A DNA stretch of 64,000 bases from CAYUYV01 sp050331455. GTDB taxonomy: Bacteria > Pseudomonadota > Alphaproteobacteria > JAJFIK01. Below the pieces are notes generated by a model. The model had not been told where the DNA came from and did no database searches. It saw only the letters and a list, made by a program, of their open reading frames with translations. A program made the translations under genes and the position numbers. Of this stretch, positions 55,252 to 63,883 are shown one piece after another. How positions within the stretch are numbered: position 1 is the stretch's first letter; the number at the start of each line of letters is the position of its first letter. Where the stretch lies: positions 1-64,000 of the forward strand of contig JBHJGV010000023.1 of assembly GCA_050331455.1 (NCBI GenBank). Direction: 5' to 3'.

Positions 55252-57306
55252 TCAAAAACGGACCGTGAGAGACCCACGGACCGCCCGCGGCTCCACCGGG
55301 TGGAAATGGATATCCTCCACCGGTGCCGCCTCGCCCGGCAACTGGCTTTCGAAGAAATAGGTGATATCCGCATCCTGCGCATCGAACAGGTTGAACACGT
55401 CGAGGCGGGCCTCGAAGGCGCCGAAGCGGTAGCCGATGCCGGCATTGACCAGCGTGGTGGCCTCCGACCGGGTCGAATTGTCCTCAATAAGCGGGGCAGA
55501 CGAGAAATGGCGCATGCGCGCCGTGGCGGTGAAGCCGTTATCGAGCAAGACCGTGCTCCCCAGGGCGGCCACCGTCGGCACAGCCCCCGGAATGCGATCG
55601 CCATTCTGGAAACGGGCATTGGTGGTCGTAGCGGACGCATCGAAGACCAGCCAGTCGGTGGCTTCCCAGAACCCTGAGAACTCGAACCCGAACCGGCGGG
55701 AGCCGTCATTGACCTCCGTGGTGCCCGCATCGCCGACAAAGACGAGTTCGGACTCAAGCTCCAGCCAGAAGGCCGCCAGAGTCACTGTCAGGGCGGGAAT
55801 GGCATTGGTCCGCAGGCCGATCTCCGCACCATTTGCGGGCACCAGCACATCGACGGGCTCGACCGCTTCGCCCGTCACCGGATCCACGGCGATGGTGGCG
55901 CCGCGCACATCATTGGAGTGGAAACCACGCCCGTAATTGAGATAGACCCGGGTGCGCTCGGCCAGGCTATAGGCGAGGGTCGCCTTGGGGCTGACCAGGG
56001 TGTCGGTCCCGTCACCGCTGTTGTCGTCGATCTGCGCCTCGACATCGAAGCCGAAGGTGTCGATCCGCAGACCGATGGTCGTCTCCAGACGGCGAGTCCA
56101 GCGGGACGTGACATCGCCATAAACGCTGACATTCCACTGGTCGACCGCGTCGGAGCGCACGGTATTGATCCGCTCCCGGCCCACCGTGTTAAAGAGGCCC
56201 ACGTCGAAAATATTGTCGAACCGGCTTTCGAGTCCCGCGATGAGCTGGTGGTTCACACCGAAGCGGGACAGGCTCCACTCGCCATAGGCATCGCCGCCGA
56301 ACACGACTCGCCGGTCCTCCTGTTCGAATTCATCCCCGTTCACCGGATCGTTCGCGAAATAGGTGAAGTTGGAGAACAGGGTGAAATCATAATAGGACCC
56401 GTAAACGGTCGCGTGGAGATGTCCGCCCAGGGCATCGGCGAAGACGCGCCCGATCACATTGATCCGTGTTGTCTCGCCGCCGAGATCCGGGTCGATGAAG
56501 CCGAAGCGGTCGATGAGCCCGCTCTCCACCGCCCGCAAGGGAATCTGATCCGTCGACGTCCAGTCGGCGTGGAAGCCCGTGGCGATAATCTGAAACGTGG
56601 TGTCTCCGGGGGCGGACGTGAATTTAACGAGACCGTTATACTGCTCGAAATCCTCATCGAGGTCCCAGGGGCCGTCATAGAATTTGACTTCCCCGCCCAG
56701 GAGAAGCGTGCCTCCGGCCAGCGGCATCGAATGGCCCGCAACCACACGGTAGAAATCGAACTCGCCGGCCGTGCCCTTGATGAAACCCTCCTCCAGGGCG
56801 TCGAAGGTCTTGAAGGAAATCGATCCGGCAGCGGAAAAATCGCCCACATCGGCGTAGTAGGGGCCTTTGCGGAATTCAACGACCTCGACCAGTTCCGGGA
56901 TGATGAAATTGAGGTCGAGATAGCCCTGCCCATGGCCGTGGGTGCGGAAATTGATCGGCAAGCCTTCGAAATAGGCGGCAAAATCCGTGCCGTGATCAAG
57001 ATTGAAGCCGCGCAGGAAATACTGGTTTGCCTTGCCGGTCCCCGAATGCTGAGTCGCCACGAGACCGGGAATGACTTCCACCAGTTCGCCCGGGCGCAGC
57101 AGGGGGCGGGTGGCGAAATCCGCATAACCGACGAGGCCCTCGGAGGCCGAAAGCGCTGTTTCCGTGAGATCGAGGCCGCGGCCCCAGATCACCATGCTCT
57201 CGTCAACGGGCTTCACCTTGTCGAGGTCAGTCCGGATATCCGCCAAGGCCGGCACCCCGAAAGTGAAACAAGATAACAGTAAAATACCACCTGATCGCAG
57301 TCCCAT
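55252..57306 (-). CDS. TonB-dependent receptor
   Basis: About 684 aa outer-membrane protein. Signal peptide (GGILLLSCFTFGVPALA), a TonB-box-like ESMVIWG near residue 40, the plug domain with RPGELVEVIPGLVATQHSG and YFLRGFNLDHGTDFA near 100-115, then a 22-strand barrel closing in ...LTVRF. The plug sequence HGTDFAAYFEGLPIN is of a type widespread in alphaproteobacteria with unknown ligand. A kinase-regulator-acetyltransferase operon follows on the same strand, 80 bp downstream. ATG 57306 chosen over upstream frame. Confidence 0.92.
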   Translation of the reverse strand: MGLRSGGILLLSCFTFGVPALADIRTDLDKVKPVDESMVIWGRGLDLTETALSASEGLVGYADFATRPLLRPGELVEVIPGLVATQHSGTGKANQYFLRGFNLDHGTDFAAYFEGLPINFRTHGHGQGYLDLNFIIPELVEVVEFRKGPYYADVGDFSAAGSISFKTFDALEEGFIKGTAGEFDFYRVVAGHSMPLAGGTLLLGGEVKFYDGPWDLDEDFEQYNGLVKFTSAPGDTTFQIIATGFHADWTSTDQIPLRAVESGLIDRFGFIDPDLGGETTRINVIGRVFADALGGHLHATVYGSYYDFTLFSNFTYFANDPVNGDEFEQEDRRVVFGGDAYGEWSLSRFGVNHQLIAGLESRFDNIFDVGLFNTVGRERINTVRSDAVDQWNVSVYGDVTSRWTRRLETTIGLRIDTFGFDVEAQIDDNSGDGTDTLVSPKATLAYSLAERTRVYLNYGRGFHSNDVRGATIAVDPVTGEAVEPVDVLVPANGAEIGLRTNAIPALTVTLAAFWLELESELVFVGDAGTTEVNDGSRRFGFEFSGFWEATDWLVFDASATTTNARFQNGDRIPGAVPTVAALGSTVLLDNGFTATARMRHFSSAPLIEDNSTRSEATTLVNAGIGYRFGAFEARLDVFNLFDAQDADITYFFESQLPGEAAPVEDIHFHPVEPRAVRGSLTVRF

Positions 57307-57390
57307 GTGTCCCAGCCCTTTGGTTATCAAGACAAGGCCCCATCCAATACTGGCCTTTTGTGACAGTTTGGATCGAATAACCTGACGGGA

Positions 57391-57429
57391 GGCTGACAAA
57401 CCCGGCCGCACCGGCCGGTTTTGTCAGCC
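57391..57429. repeat. 17-bp-arm inverted repeat between divergent genes
   Basis: ggctgacaaacccggcc (57391-57407) and ggccggttttgtcagcc (57413-57429) are reverse complements except one position, with a 5-nt loop. It lies in the 197-bp gap between the TonB receptor (minus) and gspK (plus). No run of T follows, so an operator or mRNA structure is as likely as a terminator. Confidence 0.8.
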
Positions 57430-57503
57430 CGCCGCCAACCCGGTGGCCCTTTGCCGCGTCTTCTGGCATCGTCTCACGGGCACTTTCGAGGACCGGCGAC
57501 TTC

Positions 57504-58304
57504 ATGACACGGAACCGACCACAATTTTCAGACACGGCCCCATCGGCCTGCGGAACGTCTCGTCCGTATGGGGCAAAACGCGCAACACGGGACGGCGGCT
57601 TTGCCATGCTCGCCGCCCTTCTGGTCGCCACCTTGCTCTCGGCCATCGGCACGAGTTTCGTCCGCGAAGCCCGCACCGTCAGTACGGGAACGCGCACCCA
57701 GATGGACGTGGCCGATGCCCGCGCGCTCGCCGATGCGGGCGCGCGCTACGCCGTCCTGCGGCTCGCCCGGGCGGACACCCTGTCGGCCGCCGGGGCGGTG
57801 CCTGGGATCTGGCGTTTCGGTGGCGGGACCATTCGCCTGACCGTCACGCCGGAAAACGGCAAGATCAATCTCAACGATGCCCCGCCGGACACACTGGCCG
57901 CCCTTTTCGAAGAGGCCGGCCTGACGCCCCGGCGCGCCCTTGCCCTGGCCGATGCCGTGCTCGCCTATCGCCGGTCCGACGGGGCCAGCGCGCGCGAAGA
58001 GGATGGGGGGCGCCCCGCCAGAGCCGACCGGCTCGTCCTGCGGATGTCCTGGGAGATGGACGGCAAGGTGTTCGACTCCGCCGACGAATTGCGCCGGGTC
58101 CCGGGGGTCACGCCGGAGCTTTATGCGGCTCTGGAACCCGCCATCACCGTCTACGGAGCGACACGGGATCAGGAGACGGGCCTCTATAAGGCTGCCTTCC
58201 GGATCCGGGCCGAAGCGGTTTCCGCATCGGGCGCCCGCTTTGTCCGGCATGCGCTGATCGAGATGACAAGCCGCCGGGACTACGCCATTCGAGAATGGCG
58301 CTGA
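57504..58304 (+). CDS. gspK: type II secretion minor pseudopilin GspK
   Basis: About 266 aa. N-terminal prepilin pattern: RDGG then FAMLAALLVATLLSAIG, with cleavage after Gly and, as usual for GspK, no Glu at position 5. The body contains INLNDAPPDTLAALF and the SAM-like helical region of GspK (DELRRVPGVTPELYAAL). GspK caps the pseudopilus tip with GspI and GspJ. It is on the plus strand, convergent with gspD, rather than between gspJ and gspL. ATG 57504 with GAGGA. Confidence 0.85.
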   Translation: MTRNRPQFSDTAPSACGTSRPYGAKRATRDGGFAMLAALLVATLLSAIGTSFVREARTVSTGTRTQMDVADARALADAGARYAVLRLARADTLSAAGAVPGIWRFGGGTIRLTVTPENGKINLNDAPPDTLAALFEEAGLTPRRALALADAVLAYRRSDGASAREEDGGRPARADRLVLRMSWEMDGKVFDSADELRRVPGVTPELYAALEPAITVYGATRDQETGLYKAAFRIRAEAVSASGARFVRHALIEMTSRRDYAIREWR

Positions 58305-58331
58305 CGTTTCATAAAAGTGAAGTCCACCGCC

Positions 58332-60707
58332 TCAATCCTCCGCGCCGACATCCGCCGGATCCCGCGTGTCCAGGGGGAAAAGCACGCGCCGGGCAGCGGA
58401 GGGTTTGTCGCCAAACACATCACGCAGTTTGCGCTTCATTTCATCGGTCGCGACGCGCACAGCCGATTGATCCCGGATCACCCGGGGCTTGATCAGGACC
58501 ATCAATTCCGTGCGCCGCTGATCATTGGACCGGCTGGTGAACAGATTGCCCACCAGGGGGACGCGGGAGAGCACGGGCACCCCGGTGCGCCCGAGCGAGG
58601 CAAAATTCCGGGTCAGGCCGCCGAGCACCACGCTCTCGCCGTCTCCGACGGCTACGGTGCTTTCGAACTTGCGCTGCTGGATGGTCGGTGAGCTGATGTC
58701 CGAGCTGCCCGTCGCAACGACCTCGCTCACCTCCTGGATGATATCGAGGACCACGAGACCGTCGCTGGTGATCCGCGGGGTGACGTTCAGGATCACGCCC
58801 GTATCCCGGTAATCGATATCGTTGACTACCGGCGCGCCCGGGTTGTTCACATCCGTTGCGGCGCGCGTCTGGATGGGCACCTCATCGCCCACCTGGAGGC
58901 GGGCGGTCTGATTGTCCAGCACCATCATGTTGGGCGAGGACAACACCTCCACATCGGTCACGTCCCGCAGCGCGCTGAGCACGAATTGGACATTCGCCGC
59001 GTCGAGAAAATAATTGAAGCCCTGGGCCTGGGGCGTGAAGCCGCCGCCGCTCAGGTCGGAGAAACTGGTCCGGCTGAACCGGCGGTCGGGATCGGCCGCC
59101 CGCTCCGCATCGTCCAGATTCTGGAAAAACCAGCGCACGCCGTATTCGAGTTGATTGGTCAGGGATACCTCGACCAGGGTGGCCTCGATCAGCACCTGTT
59201 TGGGCAGGACATCGAGGCGGTCGAGCGCCGCCTTGATCGGCTCGTATTGCTCCGCCGTCGCATAGATGACCAGGGTGTTGGTGGCGCGGTCCGCGATGAT
59301 CCGGATGCCCTTTTTCCCCTCCTCGGGCCCCGTTCGGCTCCCCGGCCGTGGACCGCCGCCCGTCGGTGCATTGGTGAGGTCCACCGGGTCGAGACCCGGC
59401 GCCAGCGCCGGATCGAGATCGACCTCGTCGGCGATGGTGTTCAGGTTGAAAATTTGACTGATCAGGGCTGCAAGTTCGGCCGCCTGGCGGCGCATGACGG
59501 GATAGACGAAGAGCTGCTCTGTGTCCGCCGCGCCCTGGTCGAGCCGGTTGATCCAGGTGAGCGCCTGTTCAAGATAGTCATTGCTCCGCGCCACCACCAG
59601 AATGGCGTTCATCCGTTCAATGGGTAGGAACCGCAAAGGCTCAGCGCCACCGTGGTCGCCCGCCCCGCCGCCGGCGGTCGGCCGGCCCTGGCCCTCTGCG
59701 CCGGCCTCCCGCCTGCCCAAAGAGCCTGGGCCCAAAGACCCTGCGCCCGGCGCCAGGGTGATGGCGCGCAACTCGCCGACCAGGGTGAGCGCGTCGGCTT
59801 CCTCCAGGGGCTGGAGCGCGAAGGCCAGACCGCTCAGATAGTCCACATCGAGGACGGAAATCACGTCGAGAAGACTGTCCTGTTCCGCCGCCGTGGCCAC
59901 CGTGAAGACGAGGTCCCGGTCGTCGTCGAGAAAGATCTCGCCTCCGGCGGGTGCGAACCGCTCCAGGATTTTGCCGATCGAGGAGACGTCCGAATGGCGC
60001 AGCGGCGTCACACGGACCGTCAGCCCCCGGCTCGATGCCTCCTCAAATGTAAGACCGGATGCGGAGCCGCCCATCCGGGCGGCGCGCACAACCGTGTAAA
60101 GACCATCCCGGCGGATCAGCGCCGCGCCGTTCATCCGAAGGATTTCCTGCAGGGTGGACAGCAATTGGGACCGGGAGACCGGGCGGCTCGACTGGAGCGT
60201 CACCTTGCCGGACACGCCCGCATCGATGGCGTAATTCTCCTGGAGCTGCTCCCCCAGGACCGTGTGCACGACAGTCTCAAGATCCGCGTCGTCGAAATTG
60301 ATCCTGACCGTTCCGTCCCCAGTCCTTTCCAGGCCCTGTGATCCGGCGCCGGTCCGTTGGGTGTGGGCGAGGTCGGGCCGGCTCTTGCGGCCCTCGTTTG
60401 GCTCGGCGTCCCCGAGACGGACCTCGGCCTGGCCGCCGCCCGGCGCATAGTGAACAAAGCCGCGGGTCCGATCCGCCGTAGGAGTCGGCCGGACGACGGA
60501 AATCGGCGCCGTCTCCAGGGTTGCCTGGGACGGTCGGGGGCTCGCCTGCGAGGCTGGGCTGAGAAAATCGATGGCGCTGGGCGGCGTGGCCGGATCCGAC
60601 CGTTTTGCGAGGCCGTCCGCCCGCAGATCGTCATGCTGGGCGCAGGACGCCAATGCAAGTGCGCCGGCAAGGGCGAGAACCGCGCGGGCCAGGGGGATAT
60701 GGCGCAT
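58332..60707 (-). CDS. gspD: type II secretion secretin GspD, predicted lipoprotein
   Basis: About 791 aa outer-membrane channel. A signal with lipobox ALASC near residue 20 predicts lipidation, as in HxcQ of Pseudomonas aeruginosa. An N0 domain (VRINFDDADLETVVHTVLG) and N1-N3 repeats, broken by a Gly/Pro-rich linker (about residues 315-345), lead to the secretin core (VPLVGNLFTSRS near 690). No pilotin gene is seen. ATG 60707 lies 1 nt after the preceding gene's stop; a GTG 12 nt earlier is the alternative. Last of the minus-strand gsp operon. Length is typical. Confidence 0.92.
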   Translation of the reverse strand: MRHIPLARAVLALAGALALASCAQHDDLRADGLAKRSDPATPPSAIDFLSPASQASPRPSQATLETAPISVVRPTPTADRTRGFVHYAPGGGQAEVRLGDAEPNEGRKSRPDLAHTQRTGAGSQGLERTGDGTVRINFDDADLETVVHTVLGEQLQENYAIDAGVSGKVTLQSSRPVSRSQLLSTLQEILRMNGAALIRRDGLYTVVRAARMGGSASGLTFEEASSRGLTVRVTPLRHSDVSSIGKILERFAPAGGEIFLDDDRDLVFTVATAAEQDSLLDVISVLDVDYLSGLAFALQPLEEADALTLVGELRAITLAPGAGSLGPGSLGRREAGAEGQGRPTAGGGAGDHGGAEPLRFLPIERMNAILVVARSNDYLEQALTWINRLDQGAADTEQLFVYPVMRRQAAELAALISQIFNLNTIADEVDLDPALAPGLDPVDLTNAPTGGGPRPGSRTGPEEGKKGIRIIADRATNTLVIYATAEQYEPIKAALDRLDVLPKQVLIEATLVEVSLTNQLEYGVRWFFQNLDDAERAADPDRRFSRTSFSDLSGGGFTPQAQGFNYFLDAANVQFVLSALRDVTDVEVLSSPNMMVLDNQTARLQVGDEVPIQTRAATDVNNPGAPVVNDIDYRDTGVILNVTPRITSDGLVVLDIIQEVSEVVATGSSDISSPTIQQRKFESTVAVGDGESVVLGGLTRNFASLGRTGVPVLSRVPLVGNLFTSRSNDQRRTELMVLIKPRVIRDQSAVRVATDEMKRKLRDVFGDKPSAARRVLFPLDTRDPADVGAED

Positions 60708-60708
60708 C

Positions 60709-61383
60709 CTAGTTTTCACGGCGCAACGCGGCCCCACCGTTAATCTGCCCGCTCCGCGGCCGGGAGGAGCGGCGGCGGGGTATGCCGCCGATATCGTCCA
60801 TGGCGTCGTCGAAGGCCTCCCCGGCCACGTCCATCGTCTGCACCGGGACGCCGGCGGCGGCCGACGCGGCCAGAGCAGAACGCGCTCCCGTCTGCGCCAC
60901 ACTTGGCCGCAGATCGAGCCGGACGGTCTGCCCGGCCGCAGACAGGCGGACATGGTCGGCAGCGATGGCCGAGACGGTCCAGCCCTGCACCGTTTCTCCC
61001 AAGCCGACCGGTTCCGCCTTCGCCGCAGGGGCCGGGCGCAGGAGCGCGGCGCGGGTCCGCTCCGACAGAACGACGCCGGCCAGGACCAGAGTGCCGGGCG
61101 AGACACGGGGCTCGGCCGTTTCGGCAGTCTGCGTGACCTCTTGGGCCGGTGGGCGCCGGTCGGGGGAGAACACGGGACGGTTCCGGGTCTGGGGTAGGTC
61201 TCTCAAGGCCACGGGCTCGACTACGGGCAGGGCCGGCCGATCCGTCTCGACCGACCCGCCAGCGGATCCGGGCCGGGGCAGGCGCGGCTCCGCTGGTGCG
61301 GACAGCGCACCGTGCAGGGCGACGCCCGCTAAGCCGCAGGCGGCGGCGAGGGCCGCATTGGCGATCCAGATCGGCGCGGGCAT
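60709..61383 (-). CDS. GspC/GspN-like type II secretion protein
   Basis: About 224 aa. One N-terminal membrane helix (NAALAAACGLAGVALHGA), a Pro/Arg-rich linker, then a small beta-rich domain (GTLVLAGVVLSERTRAALL, GETVQGWTVSAIAADHVRLSAAGQ) corresponding to the HR region of GspC or the inner-membrane GspN. No PDZ domain is seen. It would link the inner-membrane assembly platform to the secretin, whose gene follows after 1 nt. ATG 61383 with AAGGAAGG is chosen over TTG 61398. Confidence 0.7.
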   Translation of the reverse strand: MPAPIWIANAALAAACGLAGVALHGALSAPAEPRLPRPGSAGGSVETDRPALPVVEPVALRDLPQTRNRPVFSPDRRPPAQEVTQTAETAEPRVSPGTLVLAGVVLSERTRAALLRPAPAAKAEPVGLGETVQGWTVSAIAADHVRLSAAGQTVRLDLRPSVAQTGARSALAASAAAGVPVQTMDVAGEAFDDAMDDIGGIPRRRSSRPRSGQINGGAALRREN

Positions 61384-61475
61384 GAAGCCTTCCTTCAAGA
61401 TTACACAGACCGTGCAGGTTTAAGACAGCTTCATGACACCTTGATGTAGGCGGGAGCAGAGGCCCGGTCCCGGCA

Positions 61476-62081
61476 TCAGGACTCGACCGACCCGACCGCG
61501 CGCCACAAGCCGAAAAGGTCGATTTGCACATCGAGATCACGCTGGCCGCGCCCGGTTTCCCGCTCAAACCCCCGTGCCTGGCGTACCGCCAATCCGTCGA
61601 CAAACAAATAGGGCCGGGCGGTCTCCACGTCATGCAGCACGTTTTGGAGCCGGGCCACGGTCAGGCGGGCGCGGACCTTGAGGCCGATTCGAAGCAGGCC
61701 CTGTCCGTCCGGCCCGTCCAGCGGCTCGGCGGGCTCGACCTGGATGGTCTCGAGGCTGCCCCCATGGGCGGCCACGACCTTTTTCAGAAACCGCTGCACC
61801 TGGGCGGCCGCCACGGCTTCGCTGGCCCCGGAGAGCAACAGCCCCTCTGGACCGCGGCCATCGACGAGCGCCTCACCCGACGCTGGCTCGCCGGCGGCCG
61901 GAAGGCTGCGGACATAGCGTCGCAATGCCTCTTCGGAACGGGCGATCCGGGCATCGAGCGCCGTGAAATCCCGGTGGAGCGGAAGCACCACCCCGAACAG
62001 CCCCAGCGCCGCGACCAGCACCACAAGCCCGACGGCCGCCAGGCGACTGATCGCGGATCCGGGCGCAGGCAGACCGGTCAT
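61476..62081 (-). CDS. gspM: type II secretion protein GspM
   Basis: About 201 aa. One N-terminal membrane helix (AAVGLVVLVAALGLFGVVL), a coiled region, then a ferredoxin-like domain (SLETIQVEPAE, LRIGLKVRARLTVARLQNVLHDVE, LFVDGLAVR). Fits GspM/PilO-like proteins that pair with GspL. Overlaps gspL by 4 nt. Call supported mainly by position and domain layout. Confidence 0.75.
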   Translation of the reverse strand: MTGLPAPGSAISRLAAVGLVVLVAALGLFGVVLPLHRDFTALDARIARSEEALRRYVRSLPAAGEPASGEALVDGRGPEGLLLSGASEAVAAAQVQRFLKKVVAAHGGSLETIQVEPAEPLDGPDGQGLLRIGLKVRARLTVARLQNVLHDVETARPYLFVDGLAVRQARGFERETGRGQRDLDVQIDLFGLWRAVGSVES

Positions 62082-63181
62082 GGCTGCCCCTCCCGCGGCA
62101 CAAGACGCATGGCGAGAGAGAAAGACTCCCGCCCCGTGGCCTTGGCCTGCACCGTGGGCGTATTGAAGGCCACACCGGCAAAAAGGGGCGATGCTTCGAA
62201 GGCCGCGATCAGGGCTGCCGCCTGGGCGGACTGGCCGGCGATCGTGAGCCCGTCCTGCGTCAGGCGAAAGCTTTCCAAAAAACTGTCATCGGGCAGAAGG
62301 CGTGTGACCTCCTCCAGGACCTCGACGGCCAGCGGCGCGTCGGCCTTCAGGCGTGTCACGACCTCGCGGCGTCCGCGGCGCTCGGCCTCTTCCTGGCGGG
62401 CCACGTCGAAGCGCAGGGCCAGGCGGCGCACCCGGTCCAGCTCGGCATCCACCGTGTCCAGAACGCTTTGGCGTTTGCCATACCCGATCCCAAGGGCGGA
62501 TCCGCCGAGTACCAAGGCCATAATCATCAGTCCCATGAAAACCTTTGCGCCCAGACCGGGCCCTGTGCGCGGACCGGTGCCGGCAATCAGATTGACACCC
62601 GCGAGCCCACCGGGCCCGCCGGCCTCGTCGCGCCCGACATCCACGCGCTCGACCTGAAGACCGCAGCGCTTCGCCGTGTCGAGCACGGGATCGAGCCCTT
62701 TGCGCGGCACCAGAACCAGATCGGCGTCCAGGGTCTGGCGGGCGGGATCCCGGCGACGGATCCGTCCGGCCGTGTAGGCTTCTTCCGCCGAGAAGGGCGT
62801 CAGCCGGTCGAGTTCATAGCGAATGACGTCCTGGAGGGTGGCTTCGGCCGCGAGCGGCAGGGTCACCGCCTGGATGAGGGCACAGTCCGTATCGAGAACG
62901 ATCGTCACCGGGCGGTCGAGGGCCACATTGGGGACCGCCGCGGCGAGCGCCGTCCGGTCCATCCGGTCCGGCGACAGCACAGGCCCGTCGGCAACGGGCG
63001 CGCCATCCTCCCGATCCGTCAAAACGGGACGGACGCCATCCCGGGACCAGAACAGCACCAGGCGGGCCTGGGACGGCGTGAGGGCACCGCGCAGGCGCGC
63101 GGGCATGAGGCCCCCAAGCTCCTGCCCCCACCAGCCCAGGAACCGTGCCGTTCCCGTCTGCACCTCGCTGAACGCCGACAT
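62078..63181 (-). CDS. gspL: type II secretion protein GspL
   Basis: About 367 aa. The cytoplasmic actin-like part (about 1-190) has RYELDRLTPFSAEEAY; a membrane helix (about 205-230) then a periplasmic PilN-like domain with VLEEVTRLLPDDSFLESF and a C-terminal strand region. GspL recruits the ATPase GspE. The actin-like part is shorter than in classical GspL, as in the PilM/N split type. Overlaps gspM; a 66-bp gap separates it from gspJ. Confidence 0.8.
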   Translation of the reverse strand: MSAFSEVQTGTARFLGWWGQELGGLMPARLRGALTPSQARLVLFWSRDGVRPVLTDREDGAPVADGPVLSPDRMDRTALAAAVPNVALDRPVTIVLDTDCALIQAVTLPLAAEATLQDVIRYELDRLTPFSAEEAYTAGRIRRRDPARQTLDADLVLVPRKGLDPVLDTAKRCGLQVERVDVGRDEAGGPGGLAGVNLIAGTGPRTGPGLGAKVFMGLMIMALVLGGSALGIGYGKRQSVLDTVDAELDRVRRLALRFDVARQEEAERRGRREVVTRLKADAPLAVEVLEEVTRLLPDDSFLESFRLTQDGLTIAGQSAQAAALIAAFEASPLFAGVAFNTPTVQAKATGRESFSLAMRLVPREGQP

Positions 63182-63213
63182 GTTTCCCGCTCTCGCCTTA
63201 TCGTCTGTTCAAA

Positions 63214-63239
63214 GCACAACCACAGGGCACAACCACAGG
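63214..63239. repeat. two perfect tandem 13-bp repeats in the gspJ-gspL gap
   Basis: gcacaaccacagg occurs twice in direct contact (63214-63226, 63227-63239), in the non-coding gap between gspJ and gspL, where gspK would normally be. It could be a remnant of a rearrangement, but slippage explains it equally well. Confidence 0.9.
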
Positions 63240-63247
63240 CCGACCCA

Positions 63248-63883
63248 TCACGGGTCCCGAGTTTCCGTCTCCACACGGATGAGGAAGGGCGGCACCGTCC
63301 AGGCCTGCGCGTCCTCCGGCACGATGGTGATCCGGATCAGCCGGGGCGGAGACTGGCGGCCCCGCCAGCGATCCTGCCACCGCCCCTCCCCGAAATAGGC
63401 AAAACGCACCTCCCGCACCCGGGACAGGATCGGCACCTGCGCCATATCCGGTGCGTCGACGGCCGGGTCCCGGCTCGATCCCATGGGTTGCCAGCGCAGC
63501 ACCAGGTCGCGGCTCCCCTGCCCATCGTCCTCCAGGGCATATTCCATCACCATATCGCCGAGGGTCTCGGCGATTGCCGGCATCCTACCCACAAAGCGCA
63601 GGCTTTGGGTATCGCCCCAGAAGGCAACGACGACCTCCCGGCCGCTGCCGCGCAGGGTGCGCGGCGCAAGGCCTGCGAGCTGCCGGCGCATGAGGGCTTC
63701 AACCTGTCCCCCGATCTCCATGGCCGCCGCATCCCGCGCGCCCTGCTCCCAGGCCCTCAATCCGAACCGCACGCCCCCGGCAATCAGTGCGGACAAGAAG
63801 CCCAGCAGGGTGATCGCCACGAGCAGCTCCAGGAGCGTAAGGCCTGCAGCGCCGCCCCGGCCCTTGCCATGGCGCGCCCTCAT
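63248..63883 (-). CDS. gspJ: type II secretion minor pseudopilin GspJ
   Basis: About 211 aa. N-terminal prepilin signal: basic start, cleavage Gly, then LTLLELLVAITLLGFLSALIAGG with the conserved Glu at mature position 5. The rest is the GspJ fold with GSRDLVLRWQPMG and REVRFAYFGEGRW. Part of the pseudopilus tip. Overlaps gspI by 4 nt (ATGA). Confidence 0.88.
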   Translation of the reverse strand: MRARHGKGRGGAAGLTLLELLVAITLLGFLSALIAGGVRFGLRAWEQGARDAAAMEIGGQVEALMRRQLAGLAPRTLRGSGREVVVAFWGDTQSLRFVGRMPAIAETLGDMVMEYALEDDGQGSRDLVLRWQPMGSSRDPAVDAPDMAQVPILSRVREVRFAYFGEGRWQDRWRGRQSPPRLIRITIVPEDAQAWTVPPFLIRVETETRDP

